Below are positions 57,820-64,000 of a stretch of DNA of 64,000 nt, one piece after another. The stretch is from a virus. How positions within the stretch are numbered: position 1 is the stretch's first letter; each line of letters begins with the position of its first letter. Under the pieces are notes generated by a model. That model saw nothing but the letters and a program-made list of their open reading frames with translations. It was not told where the DNA came from and did no database searches. The stretch lies in IMG/VR virus record IMGVR_UViG_3300021057_000011, positions 37,450 to 101,449 of that record, one strand, 5' to 3'. A program made the translations under genes and the position numbers.

Positions 57820-58751
57820 GGGGTGACTCCTTGAGGTTCTGGGATTTCGAGAAAATCGGGCGGCACGGGCAGTAGCTGAGACAGCGCGGTCGAAAGACGG
57901 TCTACCGAGACTTCGTGCACCTGGTTGTAATGCCCGTAGTACAGGCTGTTCTCATGCTTGGAGAGGTACTTGATCCCAGCATGCTCCACAAACACGAGCT
58001 CCTGGCTGAAAAGGAGATGCAGCAGCTCATGGGCCACTGTTTTTCGCATTTCCCGCCAGCCGCGCGTGAAGAAGGACGCCCCGACCTGCAGCGCGGTGTG
58101 CTGCCGGCCCCGTAGGGGCTGAATCGCGGCATTGGCCTTGTCATCACACATCTCCGCGCGCAGGCACAGGCTGAAATCGAACATCCCCAGGGCCGGCATG
58201 CAGTCCTGCACGATGTAAGATCCCAGCTTCTCGCCGACCGATTCGGGCAGTTCTTTCTCTGGCACGGGCAGGCGGGTTGGCGCCAGCTTGGGTTCCTGGG
58301 CAATCGGAAACGCCGGGTCCGGCGGCAGCTTAAAGCCCGGCCCGAAAAAAACGGGGACCTCGGGCAGCAACTCAATCAGGATCTGGGCCAAGCGCTCGAC
58401 GGCCACATCGTGCAGGCGCTCGTACTGGCACTTCCAGAAGTCCCATTCCATGGGGCGTAGAAAGGTTTCCAGATCCAGGGCGGCGTATTTCTGCGGCTGG
58501 AAATGGACGTCGGCGAGCAGTTCCGCGAAGATCAGTTTCTGTACGCGCACGGGCTTGATGAACAGGTCCCGGTGGAAGGACAGATCGAACCAGCGGGAGC
58601 CCGGCCCGTAAGCCTTCAGCTCCCGATAAACGCCGCCCTCGAGGGGTTTGGCGTCGACAAAGAGCTCGCAATCGTCCATGCGCAAACAGCCCAGGCAGGC
58701 ATCCACATACTGCTGCAGCCGGTCGACTTCGTAGGGGCGAAACTCAGCCAC
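57816..58751 (-). CDS. Zincin-like protein formed by tandem duplication, one copy inactive
   Basis: The 311-residue protein starts at GTG 58751 after GGAGG. Near residues 236-300 it has KTVAHELLHLLFSQ, an HExxH zinc-peptidase motif, with a later HEV that could provide the third ligand. Residues ~70-135 align with this block without gaps for at least 50 positions (KLIFAELLADVHFQ; Y, H, V, V, R-L conserved at equal spacing), but both zinc histidines are Ala in that copy while the Glu is kept. It is coupled to the endolysin. It may be a wall- or virion-processing peptidase; substrate unknown. Confidence 0.65.
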   Translation of the reverse strand: MAEFRPYEVDRLQQYVDACLGCLRMDDCELFVDAKPLEGGVYRELKAYGPGSRWFDLSFHRDLFIKPVRVQKLIFAELLADVHFQPQKYAALDLETFLRPMEWDFWKCQYERLHDVAVERLAQILIELLPEVPVFFGPGFKLPPDPAFPIAQEPKLAPTRLPVPEKELPESVGEKLGSYIVQDCMPALGMFDFSLCLRAEMCDDKANAAIQPLRGRQHTALQVGASFFTRGWREMRKTVAHELLHLLFSQELVFVEHAGIKYLSKHENSLYYGHYNQVHEVSVDRLSTALSQLLPVPPDFLEIPEPQGVTP

Positions 58752-58905
58752 GCTTCCTCCACAGCCGCTCGAGCTGCTGACGGGTGCGCGCGAGCTCGGG
58801 GACCTCGTGCTCCCTGCAGGCGGCGGTATAGCCCCGGTAGAAGCCATACACCGCACTGAGGAAGGCACACAGGGCCACGAAGAGGTAAAAGAGTACAGAC
58901 GGCAT
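58744..58905 (-). CDS. Small membrane protein (53 aa) next to lysis genes
   Basis: GGAGGC sits five bases before ATG 58905, and the TGA at 58744 overlaps the next start. The product has an N-terminal membrane or signal-anchor segment (VLFYLFVALCAFLSAVYGFY) and then a charged helix (VPELARTRQQLERLWRKRG). It is too short for usual gene-length cut-offs. The layout fits a small holin, antiholin or spanin-like protein working with the endolysin two genes on. Confidence 0.6.
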   Translation of the reverse strand: MPSVLFYLFVALCAFLSAVYGFYRGYTAACREHEVPELARTRQQLERLWRKRG

Positions 58906-58907
58906 CG

Positions 58908-59192
58908 TTAGCCTCCCCCTGTTTCAGGGTGAACAGGCTCGACCAGACAACCCTGAACCCATTCAAGGACAGCATCTCCGAAGGTCTGTTCACCCAGTTG
59001 CTGCATGGCGAGGTCCATGGAGTCCATTGTCACATTCATCGCCGTATCCAGAGCCTCTTCCGTGGCCGCATAAATGGGGGCCGAGCGAGACACCAGCATC
59101 TGGGGTATTCCCACGCAGATTCCGACATAGGGTTGCTTGCCTGGCTCGTGGATGAGGACGACAGCGAATAGAGGAAGCTCACAGTGCGACAT
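58908..59192 (-). CDS. Hypothetical protein (94 aa)
   Basis: The start is ATG 59192 with GGAGGA upstream. The first part is beta-rich (LPLFAVVLIHEPGKQPYVGI), and an acidic Met/Ala-rich helical part follows (EEALDTAMNVTMDSMDLAMQ). No family recognised. It overlaps the exonuclease gene. Confidence 0.6.
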   Translation of the reverse strand: MSHCELPLFAVVLIHEPGKQPYVGICVGIPQMLVSRSAPIYAATEEALDTAMNVTMDSMDLAMQQLGEQTFGDAVLEWVQGCLVEPVHPETGGG

Positions 59193-59778
59193 CGTAGATC
59201 CTCCGCATCTCTGCCAGATCCGCATCGGTTTCGGGGGCGGTCAGACGTCGGTTTTCCATGACCCAGGCCATGGCTTTCCGGTAATGCGCCAGTTCGTGCT
59301 GGGCATCTGCCAGGGCATGGTGCGGCAGCGGATTCGGCGGCTGGATTTCGAGCGGCACATGGTTGTCATCTAGGTACTGCTTCAAATCCCAGCAGTACAT
59401 CGGCCAATTCGGCGGCAAATCGCTCATCGACCCCTGCAGCCAGCAGAACAGCACCCAGTCGTAGTCACAAAAATAGCCGCAAAATTGCGGGCTATCAGTC
59501 TGTTCGGCGACCCAGGCCCGGATTTCCTTCCCCAGCAGCGCGGGATAGAGCTTGCGGACCGGCTGATCGTCCAGCGAGGTCATTAGCTGGGGCATGACGT
59601 TGTCGTTGAGCCATTTCGTGGTCTCCTCGGGGCACTTCCACACCGCGCGGGAGTAATCCCCGTTGGTCCAGTCCCGGACGGCATAGAAGGTCTGTCCGTT
59701 CTCCGCAGCCAAACCGATGGACAGGAGCTCGAGGGTGCCGGGGTACTCGATGAATTCGCAGTCGATGAAGATCTTCAT
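59179..59778 (-). CDS. DEDDh 3'-5' exonuclease (RNase T/DnaQ fold)
   Basis: The 199-residue protein has exonuclease motif I FIDCEF (D-x-E), motif II around CGYFCDYDW, and motif III HHALADAQHE, with His and Asp five apart as in DEDDh enzymes. Length fits single-domain exonucleases such as polyadenylate-type exoribonucleases. It could trim RNA or DNA, or scavenge nucleotides. It is part of the overlapping chain between terminase and lysin. Confidence 0.75.
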   Translation of the reverse strand: MKIFIDCEFIEYPGTLELLSIGLAAENGQTFYAVRDWTNGDYSRAVWKCPEETTKWLNDNVMPQLMTSLDDQPVRKLYPALLGKEIRAWVAEQTDSPQFCGYFCDYDWVLFCWLQGSMSDLPPNWPMYCWDLKQYLDDNHVPLEIQPPNPLPHHALADAQHELAHYRKAMAWVMENRRLTAPETDADLAEMRRIYDVAL

Positions 59779-60011
59779 GCAGGAATTTCCACCTTCGCAC
59801 GGGCCTGTTTGGCGCTTTCCAAACAGGTTTCCAGCGCGAGGATCCAGTCTTCGGGGGTTGTGTCCTCGTCTTCGAAGGCAAAGGTGAGGTAGTCGAGCTG
59901 GGCTTGTGGGGTCGCGAGCTCTTTGTAGATCATCGGCAGCACAGGGACCCCGATAATCGTGCCGTCGTTGTCGAGAAGGTTTCCGTCGTTGTCGAACACA
60001 GGAGCTGTCAT
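59775..60011 (-). CDS. Small acidic protein (78 aa)
   Basis: The N-terminus has a short internal repeat (DNDGNLL / DNDGTII), and the rest is an acidic helix (FAFEDEDTTPEDWILALETC). No family recognised. The stop overlaps the exonuclease start (ATGA). Confidence 0.55.
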   Translation of the reverse strand: MTAPVFDNDGNLLDNDGTIIGVPVLPMIYKELATPQAQLDYLTFAFEDEDTTPEDWILALETCLESAKQARAKVEIPA

Positions 60012-60026
60012 AGGGTTACTGTCCTC

Positions 60027-60563
60027 TTACATCTTTTGGAATAGTTCACTGTGCTTGTCAACGGCCGCGAGATAGGCCGGATGAATCACAGCGTAGAAAT
60101 CCGCGTCGGAAATATGATCCCAGCTGAACCAGCCCCTCTCGTTCACCAGGCGGGTGTCTCGCCGCAGGAGAGACTGAATGAGCGGGCCGCTGAGACTGTA
60201 CTCCTGCACCCCATCCCAGACGCCCAAAAGCCGGCCGAAATCTTTCGGAGCAAAGACCAGATACTTCGGGGTCTCCCCATCGAAGGCCAGGCGATGCTGC
60301 GGGGCGGGCTCGAGAATGTCTTTGATCTCGTAATGGGCGTCGAATTCTTCGTAGGTGATCAGGTGCCGGTGGGGAGACTCGTGTTCCCGGGCACTGAACA
60401 TGAAGGTGTACAGCACGGGCTGATGATTTTCCCACACAAGCCGAAACACCCGGTGGTCCCAGTGGCGGGCGGGGTCTTTCGGGACTGCGGAAAACCCGGT
60501 ATCGACCGGAAGATCATGGAAATGGGACCGGACTCGGCGCAGGAGATCGATCGGGGGTGTCAT
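60027..60563 (-). CDS. Hypothetical protein (178 aa) after the terminase
   Basis: The start is ATG 60563, just after the terminase stop; the longer frame is a shadow. The protein is rich in His, Phe and Trp (RVFRLVWENHQPVLYTFMFS, GWFSWDHISDADFYAVIHPA) and looks globular. It has no nuclease or ATPase motif. Function unknown. Confidence 0.55.
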   Translation of the reverse strand: MTPPIDLLRRVRSHFHDLPVDTGFSAVPKDPARHWDHRVFRLVWENHQPVLYTFMFSAREHESPHRHLITYEEFDAHYEIKDILEPAPQHRLAFDGETPKYLVFAPKDFGRLLGVWDGVQEYSLSGPLIQSLLRRDTRLVNERGWFSWDHISDADFYAVIHPAYLAAVDKHSELFQKM

Positions 60564-60568
60564 AAGGA

Positions 60569-63500
60569 TTAGCGTCCTCTCAAAAAATCGTTGCGGCCGC
60601 GCTCGTGGAGGATGTTCTCCACCGGCTCGGCCAGGTACGTGGCTTCGTCTTTGGCCCCCCAATTGGCCAAGGCCAGGGAATCGGGGTAGTCGTCATGGGG
60701 GTCGACCCCATCCACCTTGTCCGCCGGGGCATGGCAGGACAAATAGCCGGAGCGATCCGAGCCGGCTTTGTATTCCTTGATCAGGGTGCGCATCTGGAAG
60801 CAGAAGCGCTTGTGCTGGGGGCTGAGCATCGCCAGCGGGGAGCCCGGGACGATGATGCGGCCGGACTGGACATCGTGAATCAGGGCCTTGTAGAGCTCGC
60901 TCTTGCTTGGCAGCGAGAAGGTGTAGGGCAGGATCAAAATATCCCCAAGAGCGGCGTCGAGGTAGTCGTAGACCACGGCACCCAAGCTCGTGGTATCGAC
61001 CACCACCGTCGAGCCCTGCATCTCCTTGATGAAGCGGACCATGGCGGGAATCTGCTCGGTGTAATTGTCCCCGACCATCTCCAGCCAGCCGAGCAGCCGC
61101 TTGCGGTAGGCGGTGGTGTAAGCCAGCTCGATCGGCTGCTGCATGTCGATTTCCAGCGCCGTCAGAATGGTGCTGTCCTTGGCCTTGCCGACGTCGACGC
61201 CGATGCTGACGGGGTTGAAGCCCCGGTAAAAGGTCAGCAGCTCGAGCTTCGGGTGCAGGATCCCATGGGGATTTTCCGGCGTGCGGTGGGACAATTGGGC
61301 CTCGGTGAAGGCCATGCCGCGCTCGAAGCACCACTCGTTGAGGTAGGACATCCGAAACTCGTCGGAGTCTTCGCCGAGCTTTTCCTTTTCCTTCTCGATG
61401 TACTTCTTGTAGCGGGGGACATGACGCTCGACCTCGCGGTGGTCGACCTCGAAGTGGTTGATTTTGCCGCCTTTTTTCGCCGCCCGGGTGTTCTTGTCGA
61501 CCTGCTCGTAGAGGTCGTTGAGCTGGGTGTTGGCCGTACCGATCATGACCACCGTTCCGGCGGTCGAGGCCGCCATGGGGGAGATGGAGTTGGAGCTGAC
61601 CAGGCCATTGGCAATGAAATTGCGACCAGGAAGCGTCAGGCAGTAGGTCTCCCCCAGCCCGATTTGATGGATTCGCTCTAGCTGATGCCAGCTCAACTCG
61701 GCAGAAGCCGTCCCCCGGCTGGCTAAAAAAACGACGGACTCTTGAAGCAGCCGCGACACCGTATAGTAGTCCGGCTCCGCCTCCAAGGATCCCAATTTCG
61801 CCCACATCTGGTGATTGAGGGTGGCATCGATGTACCAGCCAAGCTGACGATCCCCCACCAACCGGTACAGGGGCTGAATGCCGTTGACGTGCCGTTCCGT
61901 CGGCTGCTGCCACCCGTCTTTGGTCAGGACATCGTAGGTGAAACCGGCTTCGATGTAGTCCCTGAGCTTGATCGTCCACGCTCCATTTTGGACGGGGGTG
62001 GGCCGGTCATCGACCTTGATGAAAATCTCGGTATCCCCAGCCAGGCACTTCCTGATCTTCTTCGGGCTGACGTCCTGGGCTTCTTCGATGATGATCAGGT
62101 GGTAGGTTTTCGACTCGATCATGGCCGATTCCGAGGCCGTCTGGCAGCGGGTCAGGGAGCCGTTGGACATCCGGATCGTATCGCCGCGGTTGACTTCGAA
62201 GGAAATGCCATATTCGCGCATGATGCGACGGCCTTCGTCGTTGGCCAGGCGGGTGCGCATGCGGTCGTAGGTGGTCTTGGACTGGTCTTGCGACGGCGAG
62301 AAGATCCCGATCCAGAAGCCGTCGCGGTATTTTTCGAAGCGCTTGTCGTCGGGGTAGGTGTGGTGCAGGTAGGGCAGCAGGAGCATCATGGCATCGCAGA
62401 CGACGGCGATCGTTTCGGTCTTGCCGGAATTGTGCTGCAGGATCGTGTTGCCGAAGAACTGCTGATCAAGCGTCTCGATGTCGATCAGGGGCTGGGTCGG
62501 TCCGCGGTCGATGCGCAGGATCGGGGCAAAGCAGACCGAGGGGATCAGGGGCTGGCCGTCGGGGAGGGGGGCGAAGGCCTCCTGCTCGGTGACACCGATT
62601 TTTTTGAGCAGGTTGAGCAGCACACAGAGCAGGACCCCGTTCTCCCGGTAGAAAAAGAAGGTCGAGCGCTTCATCCAGTGCTTGAGGTGGGGGTGGGCCT
62701 TCATGACCCGCATGAAGTCCGCCGGGGCCAGCATGTAACCCGTGCGGGCCTTGTAGTGGTCGATGTAGTGCGCGAGCTCCCCGTGCAGGGCATCGTCCCG
62801 GAAATAGGGCTGCAGCCGCTGGCAGTTCTCGAAGCCCGAAAAGACCAGCTTGCCCTCGTGCTCGGTCGGGCTGAGCCCGTGGTGGCGGAGGAAGTAGAGC
62901 AGGGTGGCGTACCACTGCTGGTTGGAGCGAACCGGCAGGGTGATGATCGGGATTTGCTTGCGGTTGTTGCGCCCCATTTCGAGCGTGGCGAGCTTCATCA
63001 GCCAGTGGAGGGTCGTGCGGGGATTGGCAAAGGCATAGGCCAGAATCTCGGCTTCCTTGGCCGGCCCGATCTCGACGGAATGGATGCAGCGGTCGCGGGT
63101 CCGGGAGAAGGAGACGTTGAGGAGCGCGAGGAGGGCATCGTGGTCTGACGGGCGAATGGACAGCGTCAGCTGGTGGGGCAGGACCGAATTGTAGCGTTTG
63201 TGGGCCATCAGCTGGGCGGCATAGAAGCAGCGGGCGGAGAGGGAGGGATCGTCGGGGGTGGCGTCGGCCAAGAGGGAGACCTGGACCTGGAGCTTGGCCC
63301 CTTCGGCGACGGTGCCGTCAGACAGCATTCCCCACTGGTTGTTGGCGAGCTTGAGCAGATGGTCGAGGCTGCAGGTCAGGGAGATCCCGTTGTGGAGGGT
63401 GAGGATGCGGGTTTCTTTGGCCTCGGTTTTTTCCGTTGCCAGGACGGTCGTGGGGGTCAGCCGGCGGCCGTGGGCCGACAGGATGGCGGTCTGGGGGGTG

Positions 63501-63859
63501 AGGGCGGAGATCGGCCGGGGGCCGGCGTCGGTCAGGACATAGGTGTCGGGGTGGACGCACTGCCGGGCGAACAGGCCGGTCAGGGTGGCGACATCCTCCA
63601 GGATGACGGACTCGATGATCCTGCGGGCAAAGGGCAGCTGGTAGGGGCGGAGTTTGGTGTTGGCCAGCTTCTCGCCCAGGGCGAGCATCTTCTCGATGAT
63701 CTTGGAGGTCGGGTGGGGGCAGATGCCGGCGGGGGCCCGCGGGCCCGGGGTCGTGGGCAAGGGTGCCGGCGGCGGCTGGGAAGGTGTGGGCGTCGGGGGA
63801 GGTTGGGGGACGGGCTGGGACGCACTATAAAGACGGGTATTGAACAAACCGAAGGACAT
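60569..63859 (-). CDS. Large terminase subunit interrupted by two inteins
   Basis: The 1,096-codon gene encodes a packaging ATPase/nuclease of about 566 residues after removal of two inteins (residues 101-477 and 605-757). The N-terminal ~45 residues are Pro-rich. The joined P-loop reads LFARQ+SGKTE; Walker B is HLIIIEEAQD, and the coupling motif follows the second intein (SISPMAASTAGT, MIGTA). The nuclease has GVDVGKAKDS, VVVDTTSLG and DPHDDYPDS as the three acidic sites. Both inteins sit in catalytically essential segments, so packaging requires splicing. The frame stays open upstream of ATG 63859, but AGGTGG precedes that ATG. Confidence 0.92.
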   Translation of the reverse strand: MSFGLFNTRLYSASQPVPQPPPTPTPSQPPPAPLPTTPGPRAPAGICPHPTSKIIEKMLALGEKLANTKLRPYQLPFARRIIESVILEDVATLTGLFARQCVHPDTYVLTDAGPRPISALTPQTAILSAHGRRLTPTTVLATEKTEAKETRILTLHNGISLTCSLDHLLKLANNQWGMLSDGTVAEGAKLQVQVSLLADATPDDPSLSARCFYAAQLMAHKRYNSVLPHQLTLSIRPSDHDALLALLNVSFSRTRDRCIHSVEIGPAKEAEILAYAFANPRTTLHWLMKLATLEMGRNNRKQIPIITLPVRSNQQWYATLLYFLRHHGLSPTEHEGKLVFSGFENCQRLQPYFRDDALHGELAHYIDHYKARTGYMLAPADFMRVMKAHPHLKHWMKRSTFFFYRENGVLLCVLLNLLKKIGVTEQEAFAPLPDGQPLIPSVCFAPILRIDRGPTQPLIDIETLDQQFFGNTILQHNSGKTETIAVVCDAMMLLLPYLHHTYPDDKRFEKYRDGFWIGIFSPSQDQSKTTYDRMRTRLANDEGRRIMREYGISFEVNRGDTIRMSNGSLTRCQTASESAMIESKTYHLIIIEEAQDVSPKKIRKCLAGDTEIFIKVDDRPTPVQNGAWTIKLRDYIEAGFTYDVLTKDGWQQPTERHVNGIQPLYRLVGDRQLGWYIDATLNHQMWAKLGSLEAEPDYYTVSRLLQESVVFLASRGTASAELSWHQLERIHQIGLGETYCLTLPGRNFIANGLVSSNSISPMAASTAGTVVMIGTANTQLNDLYEQVDKNTRAAKKGGKINHFEVDHREVERHVPRYKKYIEKEKEKLGEDSDEFRMSYLNEWCFERGMAFTEAQLSHRTPENPHGILHPKLELLTFYRGFNPVSIGVDVGKAKDSTILTALEIDMQQPIELAYTTAYRKRLLGWLEMVGDNYTEQIPAMVRFIKEMQGSTVVVDTTSLGAVVYDYLDAALGDILILPYTFSLPSKSELYKALIHDVQSGRIIVPGSPLAMLSPQHKRFCFQMRTLIKEYKAGSDRSGYLSCHAPADKVDGVDPHDDYPDSLALANWGAKDEATYLAEPVENILHERGRNDFLRGR
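61589..62047 (-). mobile_element. Mini-intein 2 in terminase (153 aa, after Walker B)
   Basis: Residues 605-757 of the terminase begin CLAGDTEIFIKVDD (block A, Cys1). They contain IDATLNHQMW (block B T-x-x-H) and end ETYCLTLPGRNFIANG then LVSSN before Ser+1. The length leaves no room for a homing endonuclease, so this is a mini-intein. The penultimate residue is Ser instead of the usual His. It lies between IIIEEAQDVSPKKIRK and the SISPMAASTAGT segment of the extein, close to the ATPase coupling motif. Confidence 0.85.
62429..63559 (-). mobile_element. Intein 1 in terminase (377 aa, inside Walker A)
   Basis: Residues 101-477 begin CVHPDTYVLTDAG (block A, Cys1). Block B is LTLHNGISLTCSLDH, with Ser at the T-x-x-H threonine position. 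Block F is PLIDIETLDQQFFGN, and the intein ends TILQHN with Ser+1. It separates ARQ from SGKTE of the P-loop. The ~230-residue middle has the length and helical rhythm of a LAGLIDADG endonuclease (ARCFYAAQLMAH; HWMKRSTFFFYRENG), but the acidic active-site residues are not visible, so the endonuclease is probably decayed. Confidence 0.88.
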
Positions 63860-64000
63860 GGACCACCTGGGTAGGAACAGGGTGTTTGACCAGGCGGTGG
63901 GCAGGGCGGCTGGGGGATGGACAGAGCCTGCCAGGTGGACCAGTTCCGAGCATGCCAGATTGTGGGATCGGTGTCGAGTGGGGGCGTGTCTGTGCCGCTT
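63860..64000 (-). other. Right-edge segment with no assigned gene
   Basis: The terminase frame remains open from 63859 to the window edge without an ATG, but the peptide is His/Pro-rich and unlike an enzyme. No promoter or hairpin stands out. A small terminase gene, absent from the window, may lie further right. Confidence 0.3.

Noticed and set aside
61742-63148. 468-codon plus-strand frame opposite the terminase and its inteins
   Set aside because: The minus strand carries diagnostic intein and terminase motifs throughout; the plus frame has none.
1-64000. Search for tRNA genes, rRNA, CRISPR arrays, integrase, lysogeny repressor and att sites
   Set aside because: No cloverleaf with a TTC-containing T arm, no repeat-spacer array and no recombinase motif was noticed. 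Reading by eye can miss a divergent tRNA; a tRNAscan run would settle it.
63860-64000. Extension of the terminase upstream of ATG 63859
   Set aside because: The frame is open but the peptide is His/Pro/Arg-rich and not terminase-like, and a ribosome site precedes ATG 63859.

Overview
The window looks like about 64 kb of a tailed double-stranded DNA bacteriophage genome. It holds a large terminase, portal, scaffold-like protein, HK97-type capsid protein, head-tail connectors, tail tube protein, a frameshifting tail-assembly chaperone pair, a 2,870-residue tape measure, hub/tip proteins, tail fibres, an endolysin and a self-contained replication set. I see no tail sheath, integrase, lysogeny repressor, tRNA, rRNA or CRISPR array. 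The simplest reading is a virulent, siphovirus-like phage with a very long tail. The host cannot be named from sequence alone. Almost all genes lie on the minus strand, tightly packed with ATGA/TGATG overlaps, in GC-rich DNA. Only two plus-strand genes are convincing: a small Cys/His protein at 37.5 kb and a methyltransferase-like protein at 55.9 kb.

Layout in minus-strand transcription order (right to left). 60.6-63.9 kb: large terminase interrupted by two inteins. 56.8-60.6 kb: small genes with a DEDDh exonuclease, a duplicated zincin-like protein, a small membrane protein and a GH24-M15 endolysin. 55.9-56.7 kb: plus-strand methyltransferase-like gene. 48.9-55.8 kb: portal, scaffold-like, capsid and connector genes. 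36.1-48.9 kb: tail tube, chaperones with a -1 frameshift site, tape measure, a zinc-ribbon membrane protein, a divergent regulatory gap and small tail genes. 28.3-36.1 kb: three very large hub/tip proteins and a striking 15-residue-repeat protein. 22.9-28.2 kb: a holin-like protein, several fibre or decoration genes and a beta-helix fibre. 21.9-22.7 kb: a membrane/coiled-coil protein and a receiver-domain-like protein behind their own strong promoter.

The stretch at 21.46-21.95 kb is a transcription boundary with three strong hairpins, a palindrome, a GGTTA repeat cluster and a possible leader peptide. Left of it, 16.5-21.5 kb is a chain of overlapping small genes, mostly unrecognised, plus an SSB. 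An HNH homing endonuclease (15.8-16.4 kb) separates it from the replication module (0-15.6 kb). That module carries an initiator-like protein containing a candidate origin, a DnaC-like loader, a DUF932-like protein, a DnaB helicase, a DnaG-type primase, an SF2 helicase, a MerR-like HTH protein, a probable ssDNA-binding protein, family A DNA polymerase, RecA, a Holliday-resolvase-like nuclease overprinted on the recA tail, and the start of another probable nuclease at the left edge.

Taken together, the initiator and loader would place DnaB at the origin. Primase, polymerase and SSBs would copy the genome, and RecA, the SF2 helicase and the nucleases would handle recombination. The terminase fills HK97-type heads, and the lysis genes sit at three separate loci rather than in one cassette. 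All function calls come from reading motifs and gene order; no database search was run.
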